Of a DNA stretch of 64,000 nucleotides, positions 1-10,912 are shown one piece after another (the first letter of the stretch is position 1; each line of letters starts with the position of its first letter). The notes below the pieces were generated by a model that saw nothing but the letters and a program-made list of their open reading frames with translations, searched no databases and was not told the origin of the DNA. Source of the DNA: Syncephalis plumigaleata (lineage: Eukaryota; Zoopagomycota; Zoopagomycetes; Zoopagales; Piptocephalidaceae); the NCBI GenBank assembly GCA_025201365.1, contig JAIXMF010000007.1, positions 744,001 to 808,000 on the forward strand. Reading direction: 5' to 3'. Position numbers and translations under genes: made by a program.

Positions 1-59
1 AGACATAGTACTCTATTGAATAAACGTCAGATGACTAGAGTAGCACTCGATAATCATAG

Positions 60-837
60 GACACACTATTGGATGCATCCTCAGTGACCAATCTATTTGC
101 ATTAACACCTTACGTCGGTTGTGTGATGACAGGCATTACAGGTAGATGATGATCAAGTGCTCATTATGAACTATTATTATTGATCACTAATCATCATTGT
201 AGCTGATGCTCGTTTACAAGTATCGCGTGCTCGTCAAGAAGCAGCTGAATTCCGTTATAAATACGGATATGAAATGCCCACAGATATGATTGCTAAGCGT
301 ATGGCTAATATCAATCAACTGTACACGCAACAGGCTGCCATGCGTCCACTTGGTGTATGTAAGTAATCATCGAATAGCTCGACTATTAATGCTGCTGCTG
401 CTGCTACTACTTTTATATAAATCAGCCTATTAACCTAACAAGTATAGCTATGATTATAATTGGTGTCGACGATGAACATGGTCCTATGCTGTACAAGTGT
501 GATCCGGCCGGGTATTACGTTGGCTACAAGGCTACCGGTGCTGGTGCCAAACAACAAGAGGTTATCAGCTACTTGGAGAAGAAGTTGAAGCGTGAACCTG
601 AGCTGAACTTTGAAGAGACCATCGAGGTAAGTAATAACAACGACAACAATGTAAAACAACCAATATTAATGATCATGATTATAGTTGGCCATTAATACAC
701 TTGCTTCCGTATTGTCAGCTGATTTTAAACCAACTGACGTTGAATTGGCCTATGTCACCGCAGATGATCGACAATTCCGTGTCATGTCTACAGATGAGAT
801 TGAACAACATCTACAACGTATCACCGAACGGGACTGA
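60..837 (+). CDS. SCL1: 20S proteasome alpha-1 subunit (PSMA6/Scl1 type), 3' part
   Basis: C-terminal three quarters of a 20S proteasome outer-ring alpha subunit; these are non-catalytic and gate the chamber. Exons seen: 60-141, 203-358, 448-626 and 685-837; the 5' exons lie before the window. Diagnostic stretches are [33 protein letters not shown] and the [13 protein letters not shown] block, all typical of the PSMA6/Scl1 branch. The protein ends ITERD, the usual C-terminus length. Introns are 59-89 nt with GTAAGT-like donors (the first uses GTAGAT). The only uncertainty is the upstream part, which is missing. Confidence 0.95.
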
Positions 838-940
838 ACACATTGATATCATCACAGAAAGTAATAAACTATTCTTTTGCTTCAAACAATGATTACTTGT
901 GGAATGTTCGTTTATTAGTAGAATACAGAATAAATAATAG

Positions 941-1406
941 TTATGGTAATAATTCCGATGTCTGCTCTTGTTGCTCTTGCTGCTGCTGTTGTTGCTGTTC
1001 TTGTCGTTGCACTAGAACCACCTGCCATACAACAATGCTCACCCATAATCCAATGGTGACTGCCAATATAATCTGTAGTAAAAGAACAAGAGAAGATATT
1101 GACTAGTGACTACATGATACAATCATCATCTATTACCTTAGTAAGTATGCAGCATTGAAGTGAAGGAGGTCCACGCGACTTGTCTCGATGAATTGGAAGA
1201 TAGGACGATGGTAGATGACGTGTAGTATTAGACGGAGAATCAATGGTAGTTGCGTTGGTTGACTCATCAATCTGCGGCAATAATGGAAGTACGATACTGC
1301 TCGTCTCATCCAATTCACGCTGACAATTATGCTTATTCAACACTTTCTCGTCAACACAAAGTGCAACATGATCCACAGTAAGACTATCTTGTTGTATTGG
1401 TGACAT
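941..1406 (-). CDS. small single-pass membrane protein, family unknown
   Basis: Two-exon model (1137-1406 and 941-1072), about 134 aa. The first exon is polar, Ser/Thr-rich and unremarkable. The second opens with a clear hydrophobic helix (IILAVTIGLWVSIVVW) followed by a Gln/Glu-rich tail ending SELLP. The phase is kept across the GTAATA...CAG intron of 64 nt. The architecture is N-cytosolic or luminal domain, one TM, short charged tail. It lies between convergent SCL1 and codirectional POR1. I do not recognise the family; the intron model rests on frame continuity and the TM helix it creates. Confidence 0.5.
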
Positions 1407-1849
1407 GTAGAAAGTGTATAACGGCTATGCTAACGGTCAGCTTACGAGATAGCAAATATCAAAATGGTAGAAATCAAGGCAATGGGAATATAGAAGAAAA
1501 GGATACTCGAGCCATGTTAGGCAACGCACACGCACACATTGTCTATTAGTGCGTGCCTTTGTGGTCTACGAAAAGAGGAAGGAGTCAACACTTGCCTTGG
1601 CTTATTATTCTGATTGGTTAACGATAGATTATACGGAAGAGTATGGAGATGGGCGTACAAACATTCCCGTCTTCTACTGAAACAGAATGAAATCGCATTA
1701 TTTATACGCTTTGTATCTCATCGTAGACAAGCGATAACCATTTATAAGCAAATCATCACATAATCCAGTAATAGATGAGCATTAGTCAGAATACATCGTT
1801 GTATATTAGAAGAAAAGCTTTATTCAGCATTAATCGTTGTCCACGCTTA

Positions 1850-3138
1850 TTAGTTCTCCAATACTAGGCTAATACCAACTTTGTGGGCGCTTTCATTCAA
1901 ACGCGTCGTGTCGAAACTGCCACCCAATGACACCTTGACACCGGCACGAAGTCGTTGCGTGTAACCTAGACCCAAACGACCACCATTATCGATCTTGGCC
2001 TTAACGAACGTGTCCTTATCGAGGAAGTACTTGGAACCGAGTTCAAGTGCAACTGGAGCATTCTTGGTCTTTGAGTCCCAGGTGGCCTTTGCGCCAACTT
2101 CAACATCAGGATTGACACGGTGGAAGAAAGAGGCCGAGTACACGCTTAGACCACTAGTGCTATACGATTGTTAAAATAAAGATACATAAGTATATGTATA
2201 TATATATATAAGTATATTAATGGCAGTACTTACGCATGAAGAGCCACAGCGTATTGAGGTGCCGAGTAACCCAAAGCAGTGCTATAACGAGTGATGTTGC
2301 CATTGAGTACATCATAGCCGACATCAGCACCAAGCAAGAAACCTTCATGTCTAGATTGTATGGTAGCAATACATCATGATTAGTTGCTATTCCAATAATT
2401 GTACAATTATCTCATATGGCTGAAATAGAACTCACCCGAATACGATATCACCAGTGAAGCTTGGTCCCTTGAACAAGTCAACAGTACCACGAGTGAACAC
2501 ACCTGGTTGCTTGTAGTTGATGCCTACTTTAGCGGCCTTTTGACTATTATATGTACATATACATACATACATAGCTTGTTAACTCTCTCTATCCTATTGT
2601 TATATATATATATATATCATTATAGCTTACCCAACAGCTGGCAATAATGAAGCATTAATGTCCAATTTCAATCCCTTGGCCACTTTATTCTCCAATTCAA
2701 CTTGAGCACTCAATACATTCTTGGTATTCCATGTATTGGTCACGGTCAAACCTTATGATTGATATGATTAGTATAGATATCATAGTAGAATGAACGCTTA
2801 TTACACTTACCATTCTTATAGTCGCTGTATTTGGCTTTCAATTCACCGGTAATGGATCCCGTTTTACTTTCTTGAGCACCATTGACCGTAAAGCTCTAGA
2901 ATAATAATGAGCGACAAGTACATCCATATTAATAAACTATTAAGGCATCCTATCCATTGTAGCAAGTCTATCTTTGTGAAGAAGTAGAACAGCCTCAACG
3001 GATATTTCCCTTTCTACATACCACACCGTTTGGAGTCTTGGTGGTTACTTCAAGCTTGACCGTGCCTACGGGATAGTCACGACCCAATAGGTCGCCAACG
3101 GACTTGCCAATATCTCCGTATTTAACTGTGGTGGCCAT
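1850..3138 (-). CDS. POR1: mitochondrial outer-membrane porin (VDAC)
   Basis: Voltage-dependent anion channel, the 19-strand beta barrel that passes metabolites across the mitochondrial outer membrane. Six exons: 3022-3138, 2811-2895, 2631-2751, 2436-2543, 2234-2350 and 1850-2159, summing to 858 nt (285 aa), the usual family length. The N-terminus MATTVKYGDIGKSVGDLL is the porin amphipathic helix. Later strands include KVGINYKQPGVF, GRLGLGYTQRLRAGVKVSLG and the closing HKVGISLVLEN, which match the eukaryotic porin signature region. The start is the first ATG in frame, and the upstream leader is purine rich. No defects seen. Confidence 0.96.
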
Positions 3139-3633
3139 AGTATACTAGATGAACACTATTACTAGATGTGCCAAGTGCGTGGATAATCTCGAAGGACGAT
3201 AAAAGAAGTAGAAACTGAAGAGGAAAGAAGAAGAAGAAGAAATACACCCTGGTTTATTTTCGTTTGTGCAAGTGTGTGGGTGTGTGTGTAGTGCTTACAC
3301 TGTCGGATAAGATCGGAATCCATCACATCCATTGGGTTGAGTAAATGAATGAAATAAAACTGGTAATTCCATCATCATAGACCAATCAAACCCTTGCCAC
3401 GTCAACACAGACTAATATACAAATAGATAGATATACATATACGTATATACTCGTTGTTCCATGTACTTGTGCTAATATCACATCATGTTATCTCAAAGTA
3501 GCCATAGACATATTTATTGAGTAAGAAAAGATTAAACTGGCACGCTTGGCCTTTATTCAATCGCTGTATCTCTTTTAAAGACACTAGAGGTGGATATTGT
3601 CGTAGGATCATATGACGTGCTATAGCATGCGTA

Positions 3634-4187
3634 TTATTTGGCATTGGTGAGCACGCTTTCCTCTTGAATATCATCAAGATCATTTGCTTGCACTTCTTTA
3701 AGCGAACCAAGCTTATTATTCAACGCATTTTTACTACCAGCATACAACATTTTAGTCTTGACCTTTAGTGTATCCGGTACCCTAGTTTATCGTTGTTAAT
3801 ATTAATAAAAAATACTAAATGCTATACGTGTATGTGTATGTGTATGTGTATCTATACGTACCATGAAATGAGAAGAATTCTCTCACTTTGAACGCCATCC
3901 GGTTTAGTATACTCATGATTGACTATGACGTAACGAGCATCATCCTTGGGTAATCTGTCCAGCAAGTCTTGGTGTGTTCCTTGCTCGATCGTGCCATCAA
4001 CAACAATGTATGGCTCCTCGACACGGAGGAAGATGTACTTGTATTTACGATTCTTCTTCAACTCCTGGAATGCCAATAGACACTCATCATTGGGTTCTAC
4101 ACCGGTGGACTAGACAAGTACCGCGGATGAGTTTGAGTTTATTTGGCATCTATTATAACGCTGCACTACTACACAAATACTTACCAT
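3634..4187 (-). CDS. COF1: cofilin / ADF actin-severing protein
   Basis: Actin-depolymerising factor that binds and severs ADP-actin filaments. Exons: 4185-4187 (only the start codon), 3862-4109 and 3634-3781, 399 nt, 132 aa. The protein begins MSTGVEPNDECLLAFQELKKNRKYKYIF and contains the ADF segments DARYVIVNHEYTKPDG and SERILLISWVPDT, then the long-helix actin-binding region KVKTKMLYAGSKNAL. The C-terminus is slightly short for the family (usually 135-145 aa). An intron close after the start codon is also known for yeast COF1. The phase is exact throughout. Confidence 0.93.
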
Positions 4188-4509
4188 ATTGCTTATAATC
4201 AGGGATGGTTAATACCAATAAACTTGTAGAATAACACAAGAGTCAGTTGATGAAAGGGCGGAAATGTTAAATGGATGTGTAAGGAAAAGTGCTGATGCCG
4301 GGGAAACCTTTGTGATAAAGACAGTTTTATAGTGGACACTTACGATAGTGATAGTGATAGTGATAGTGATGAGGTGTGTGTGTGTGTGTGGTGTTGTTTG
4401 TGTATAATGCGTTTCCTTGTTGGTAATGTGGTCAAGTCAGGATGAAACCGCTACTGTTGCTGCTGCTGCTGTATTGCCAATAGCATCATTGCTGTTAGGG
4501 CTGCTATAT

Positions 4510-4542
<33 letters not shown>

Positions 4543-5342
4543 GATACATCCATGAACTACACGTGACACAAATGGCTTCATCACGCGTTGATTCTTGGCA
4601 ACCTGGATTCAGTTCAGCCAGTCTATTAAACAAACAGTTACGCTTATATGTATGTATATGTGTATCATTGGACAGCTAGGTTTATAATAATTATATTGTA
4701 TTTACGATGGTGTGTGTCTGTGGAGATTATATGTTGTCGTGATAGTGTATTATTCTTGGGATACGATATATACGCGTTACGAAGATTGGCGGCCAGCAAA
4801 TTAATATAATAAATGGTGGTAGGTAGGTGGTAGTAGGTAGGTAGGTAGGTAAGTAAATAGGTGCTCCATAGACAAACAGATGATGCTAATTAAACGGACA
4901 CAAGGGAAATAGAACAGGCGTGTATATGTGTACGTACGTATAGAAAGTAGGAAAGGGCAGTGTCAATTGTGCGTTATCATCCACAATATAGAGAGAATTG
5001 ACTCGTTATATAGACTCATATTCATAGAAATGGCATAGACAAGAAACGCAACAAGAGGGCGCCGATAGATTCTCATTGACTTGGATGATGCTGTGTGGAT
5101 GAGAGATGAAACGCCACAATGCATGATGATGATGAGGATGATGATGATAAGGAGAAGTAAGGAGGAGAAGTAAGGAACAGTGACGTCGAATTAATAATAT
5201 GAAAGCCAATATAGACCAGAAATGTAGATCATTATCAGTATATATATATGTATGTGTGCGTGTGTGCACTGCAACGTGGAAGCTACCTCAATCTATGAAC
5301 AAACTGTGGTTTATCCTTGGTTGAAGAGCAATGGCGACTATA

Positions 5343-5377
<35 letters not shown>

Positions 5378-5502
5378 ATATACTAATAGATTTACATATT
5401 AATTAACGCCATATAGGGCGTATCAATGGTAGGTAGTATTGGAGAGAAACGACATTAGGGAAATATGGAAGCTAGGGGATGGAAACAGAGGAAATGGAAA
5501 GT

Positions 5503-5538
<36 letters not shown>

Positions 5539-5787
5539 GGGAAAGAGAAAGTATATGCAAAAGCTATTTATCTTAGCTAGCAGCAATATAGCGATTAAAG
5601 CCATCCTAGCATCTATCTAAGCGTAGGAAGCAGCAGCAAAAGGGCGCACCTACACTTATAGAAAAAGAACGGAACCATACAACAACGACAATGACGACAA
5701 CAACTAGACCAAGTAACCAGGAGCTAGCCAACAAGCAAATAAACAGAAAACGATTTTAGACTGATATATGTATATATCACTGAACAG
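4188..5787. other. 1.6 kb non-coding spacer, simple repeats
   Basis: No gene could be supported. It holds the COF1 upstream region on one side and the YPD1 3' side on the other. Simple repeats seen: an imperfect GATAGT array near 4345-4370, a TG run near 4377-4392, an ATC array at 4513-4543, GTAGG-type repeats near 4815-4855, TATATG repeats near 5340-5380 and GATAGAGA repeats near 5505-5540. A short + strand ATG reading frame starts near 4572 (MASSRVDSWQPGF...) but has no convincing continuation. Confidence 0.6.
4513..4543. repeat. (ATC)n microsatellite
   Basis: About ten perfect ATC units in the COF1 upstream spacer. Confidence 0.9.
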
Positions 5788-6948
5788 TTACTGGGCATTG
5801 TTTATATCGAATATCGACGCATCCATTTCATAGAACTGACATAAATACTGCTCTGCCTGCTTGTATTCATGCTTGAGCTGAGCCAGTAATTCAATGCCGC
5901 ATTTGAGCACTACATCGCCATCGTATTCGGGCAGGCTTTCCTCGTTAGCGCTAGCGTGACTATTCTGGATCTTTTCGCAAATCGCTTGCACTTTCTGAAG
6001 ACCAAGAGTCGCGGAACTACCCTTAAGAAAATGGCCTAGCTTAGCATAGCCTTCAATGTCTCGTTTCTCACTATAATAGTAGTGTAAATCGATTGAGGAT
6101 GTGTAGGGTATGCATGAAGATATGCATAAGACATGTTTAGCAAACTGAATGATGAATGATGACCATAGAGAGCATAAGCAATCATAGGTCGCAATCAACT
6201 TACATGGCAGCGTCCATTTGTTCGAATGTCTCTTGTGCCTGCTCAAAGTAGTTGATAACAATTGATTTGGAGAACTCGTGTTCCTCGTCGTCGTCGTCCA
6301 TCTCGAGCAACTGTCCGAAGACAGCGTCGTCAATGATATCTTTTGGATCAATGTCGCTTTCCTCATTCTTGGCAACTGCCGCTGTTTCCGTCTCTTTCGT
6401 TGGCACCGTCTTCACATCCTTGACGGGCAATGTAGATTCATTCGACTTTTGCTCGTTCTTCTTAGCTGCAGCCTCCTATTGGTGATCAACGACAAATAGA
6501 TATGCAGCATTAACGAATAGATAGTCATGCACGATATTATTAGCAGCAGTAGTAGCAATAGTAGTCATCATCAATTAATCACAAAGTTGCATACCTCTGT
6601 GGCAGTACTGATGCTGCTAGCCTGTTTTTCTCCCTTCTCGGCGTCTGGCTTTTTGGTGGCTAAAGCCTCTGCCGCGTCTTGTACGGCCGTTTGCACGGCA
6701 ACTGATTCGTCTTGCACCTTTTAAGAGTGCAAACAATAACGATAATAAAAGTGAATATTGTAGGGCATATAGGTTGTTAGCACTGATCTATCATTGTAGC
6801 GTGTTTCCAATATATGCATATACTATGCCATGAAACAAGCGTCGTAGAACAGTGATGCACTATATTCTCATCTACACGACCGAGTATTCGATAGGTAGAG
6901 AGTGGCACACCGACGATTGATGATGAAGGAACTTACTTTAGTAGCCAT
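5788..6948 (-). CDS. YPD1: histidine phosphotransfer (HPt) protein, Ypd1 type
   Basis: Phosphorelay intermediate that carries phosphate from hybrid histidine kinases to response regulators (Ssk1/Skn7 in yeast). Exons 6937-6948, 6595-6717, 6204-6475 and 5788-6070 sum to 690 nt, 229 aa. The C-terminal half is the HPt four-helix bundle: FGQLLEMDDDDEEHEFSKSI, YFEQAQETFEQM, then GHFLKGSSATLGL with the phosphoacceptor His at residue 149. The N-terminal ~85 residues are a charged Ala/Lys/Glu-rich extension absent from yeast Ypd1. The first exon encodes only MATK. Fungi normally have a single HPt gene, so this is probably the sole relay protein. Confidence 0.93.
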
Positions 6949-7374
6949 GATTGCCGTCAATAAATCTACGTATAATGCGCTGTCCCTAGAAAATGAAACT
7001 GGCAAAAGTCTTATAATAGAACAAGTGAAACAAGAAGCAAAAAGTGTTAATCGATGAAGAAGCGAGTAAAAAAGCAAACAAGGTGGTGTTTATCGGGTTG
7101 TGACGCAATACGTCTCAATTAACGCCAAGGAAAAAGAAATAGCAAGGAGCGTATGACAACCACCAAGTATAGAGCAAAATGACGACTGTCAGGTCGTCTT
7201 TCAGCTACGCTAGCTATTTAACACTCGTATACGCATATCCACACCAGTGAATACATACCAGAAGCCAGAAGGATCACGCAGAAGAAGAAGAAGAAGAAGA
7301 AGCGAAATAAGAAGCGAAAGAAGAGAAAGCTATAATTGACAAAGTACAAGCAAATGAGACACTACAATAAAGGT

Positions 7375-7406
7375 GAAGAAGAAGAAGAAGAAGAAGAAGA
7401 AGAAGA
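7375..7406. repeat. (GAA)n microsatellite
   Basis: About ten GAA units. Open on the + strand as poly-Glu but without gene context. Confidence 0.85.
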
Positions 7407-8045
7407 TAAGGAAAGCGCCTTGATAATTTCGTTAAGAGAAAAAGGGAATACTAGTCGTATTCACGCGAACTTGCACAGTAAAAACAGTAAAGACAGTAAA
7501 GAAGATAGAATAACCGCAGTTTGAACGATCCCGATAGTCATACAACACACACGGTTATAGTGAAAATAACAGTTACTGCAACTATTGCTACTAGTAAAGT
7601 GTATACAGGTACAAGCTGAGTACAAGTAAGGGCGTATAGTTGGAAAGCAACAGTGAAAGAAAAGGAAAACACAAATATACCTGATGTGGCAAATAAATAG
7701 TCTTTACGCTATCGATAGCAGTAATCACTCAAATGGCAATAGTAGCAGCAGTGGTCACGTAGCAACAATAGCAGCAGCAGCAGCAGCAGTGGTAGTAATA
7801 GAAGTAGTAGTAGTAGTAATAGAAAAGAGGGAAAGCGTAGTAAGTGTGATAGTACGATAGAGTACGATAGAGTGCACGCGCAAGAGATAGGAGAGAGAAG
7901 AGAAGAGAGAAGAGAACAAACGCGTCGGAACTCGTTGTAGAATATTAGAATGTCTTTGTGCAACCCAAAATACCAAGTGTATATGATAGAAAAAAATGTG
8001 CGGATATCGAACTAGCAAAATATGACGATAACACCGCGCTACAAC

Positions 8046-8711
8046 TCAATACAGCGTTGGATGAGGAAGACACGAGGTAAGGAAACAGAGTTGGTCTACG
8101 ATGACGTATAAACTCATGAACATTAGCCTAAATACGGACAGCTCTAAACCGAAAGCGGGTTTTAACTGCAGTACGCATAACGCATGGCCATTTGCATAAA
8201 TCCAAGGATTGGCTTTGACCTCTACTATACCGGGCAAATAATCCGGCCAGTGCCACAAGGGCGCGTTGCCAACAATGCAGAGGAAGAGGAGGAAGAAGAA
8301 GAAGAGGAGGAGGAGGAAGAGTGGTGGCGATGACGAAGACGATGATGAGACGGAACATTCATCTATAGAGATCAATGTAGATTCGCAATAATCATACACG
8401 TAAAATGGATCGACAGATCGTGTCATCTTCACTTACCTATGGCACTCGCTTATTAGGAAACAAGGTCTAATAATCAATAAGAATAATAGGAACAATAAAG
8501 TCAATGGATTATCGTGGGCATGCGTATGATGACAATAGCTTGAATGGTCCAATTGTGTCATAATATCCAATGGCAAGTAATAATCTTGATAGTATGGATG
8601 TTGTTGTTGTTGTTGTTGTCTTTGACGATGGCACTGATGATGATGGCAATCTGCTCTGGAAATGGGATCAATTTGAACGGATAAACCTGAACGAGTCACT
8701 GGTTCACTCAT
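8046..8711 (-). CDS. doubtful hypothetical membrane protein locus
   Basis: A - strand frame from ATG 8711 to 8433 encodes a His/Gln-rich start (a QQQQQQ run) and one hydrophobic segment (TLLFLLFLLII). It ends at a sequence resembling a splice donor (CATAG|GTAAGT). A second frame, 8432-8046, holds another hydrophobic run and NAPLWHWPDYLPGIVEV. I could not find an acceptor that joins the two in phase, and the composition is repeat-driven, so this may not be a gene. No family recognised. Confidence 0.2.
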
Positions 8712-10912
8712 CCTATATTGAATATTTGTTGTTGTGGTTGATGTTGCTTACTTGTTCACTAGAATACTAGTGTCTATATAATGACAAGGGCAAGAACCGC
8801 AAAAACAGTAGAACCGGACAGTCTAGTAATTGAAAAATAACGGAAGCGCTTATACTTGGTCGAGAGGACAAGTGTGAATAAAGGGGTTATTGCTGCGTAT
8901 AACTACTGGGCAAAAGGCCAGACTAGAAATACGACAATACGATTGAATAGGAGTGAGGGATAGGTACACGAGATAATCGGTAAAAGATCAAATTGGCTCC
9001 ACGTTAATTACAGCAAACGAGCGATAATAAACAGAATGAGAAAAATGTATAAAATCGATTTAAACGCAACGATAAAAGAACGAACGCAATAATAGTAATA
9101 ATAGTAGTAATGGTGGTGATGGTGGTGGAAGTAGTAAGAGGATCGAAATAGTGTGGACGGGTAGGGAGAAGGATATATATATATGTATATGTAGGTAGAT
9201 AGGTATAGGTAGACAGGTATAGGTGAGTGGGTAGGTGGATGTGAGTGAGTGAGTGTGGATAAAAGTTAAAAATACCAGCAGATACTAATAGGCGAGTACG
9301 AAATATATAGATGTCGATGTTGATAATAATAATATAATAATAATTAACAGAAAGATTTAATATTATTGCATTGACTATGAGTTATTTATATGCAAATAAA
9401 AGCCTGGGTTATACGAGGCTTACAGGTTAAAAGCGTGTACTCCATGCGCGTATGCAGCAACTACTTTTCATAAATGGTTTAACACGGAAAAAGGCATATC
9501 CTTTTTTGTCTTCACTTATGTAAAGGAGTGGCAGCATGAAAGAATACGCGCCGAGAGAGAATGAGAGAAAACGAGAGAAAGCACATATTGCAGCGTAAAA
9601 GGTTTTTACTTGGAAGAACTGCCTCGCCATTTACTCGATATACACTTGAGCAGCAGCTGCACCGTAACAATTATGATCATTTCGTAGATGCACTGCTCCT
9701 ATACTTACATTGTTTCTACATATCACATATCATGATTGCTATGCTATGCTATGCTATGCTATAGCATGACGTAGTATCAGTTTGTATCTGCTTATCGCAC
9801 ATCATACTCATAATTCATCATTGTTGATAACCCTAGGTTACCGTAACACTTGACTTTGCCAGAGTTAGGAAAAACTCGTACAAAGTAATAAAAAAAGATG
9901 ATTATCATTATTATTACTATTATTGTCGCTTATCATCTAGTAGTACTGATTGCCTGACTGTGGTGGTGATAATGATGATGATGATGATGATGAAAAGGGG
10001 AAGTGTAAAATTGGTGGACCTGCAGCGGCCTATCCTCTAATGCAGCCACCACCGACACAGTACATTTTCTCCGCCTTATCCCGTGGATTCTCGTTTGTGT
10101 TCAACCGTTCGTTTCTGTTGTCTTTTACTCGTTCCCGTCATCTGAATTCGACAAAATCGCCGATCTGCAGCCTTCCTTACATCTATATACAAACAGGGCT
10201 ACATTGATAGGAAGGAACAACTACGTGTGTACTCCCGTCAAAGGCGCCATTATTCCTTTGTTGCGAACCCTTGTAGGTTTATTGGCTACAAAGCTACGCC
10301 TTCTACCGGTTGCACCTCGCGCTTGCCCGTCTATCATACGCTCGTGAGTGTTGGCTGTGGCGCCTCCTATACAGTTGTGCTCGCATACACGCGTATACTG
10401 TACACTGTACACCGTATGCTGTGCACGCACACACACATACACACAAGCAAGCAAGCGACTAATTAACCAACCAACCAGACCAAACCAGACCAAACCAAGC
10501 TAATCAGAACAACCAAACAACCAAACACATACGCATACTAGTTATACCACCAGTAGTACGCACATATACACGCGCGCATATACACTCGCCTACATACGCG
10601 TAACCAGCAGCAGACTTTCTGCGTATTGAGTAGGCTGCACCGCAAGCAGATAACCAACCAGGTAGGTGACTATTGATGGAACAGTAGCAAGCCTTCCAGC
10701 CGTTTCCTTCTTAGCATCACTTCCATATGAGTGTGTATATATGCATAGCCATGCGGTTCTCCGGCAGAGCCAACATTTAAAAAAATAACAACCGTAAACG
10801 CGTCACAGATATCTCATATTCTCTCTGCTGTATTATTATACTCTATGTAGGGGGGATCCGGTACACTAGCGATTTCATCATCCTTTGCTTGATTTATTCG
10901 GGCCGCATTATC

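Larger units (their letters stand above)
6949..10912. other. 4 kb repeat-rich region without a firm gene
   Basis: Upstream regions of YPD1 (-) and APL2 (+). Only low-complexity reading frames occur here. Features seen: a GAA array at 7375-7406, GCA/GTA trinucleotide runs near 7760-7820, purine-rich GAGGAA runs near 8280-8322, GT/AAT repeats near 9090-9350, a CTATG pentamer array near 9740-9762 and (GAT)n near 9970-9992. The stretch 10,430-10,640 is a CA/ACCAA-rich pyrimidine-poor leader region before APL2. No tRNA or rRNA was recognised. Confidence 0.5.

Noticed and set aside
5006-5269. 87-codon - strand frame, His-rich
   Set aside because: Driven by GAT/TG repeats; no start context, introns or domain.
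8570-8770. + strand frame with a poly-Val run
   Set aside because: Complement of a CAA/AAC repeat; no partner exons.
9950-10207. + strand 85-codon frame with poly-Asp
   Set aside because: Made by a GAT microsatellite; rest is without pattern.
10221-10493. overlapping frames on both strands before APL2
   Set aside because: CA/ACCAA-rich leader DNA, low complexity, no domain.
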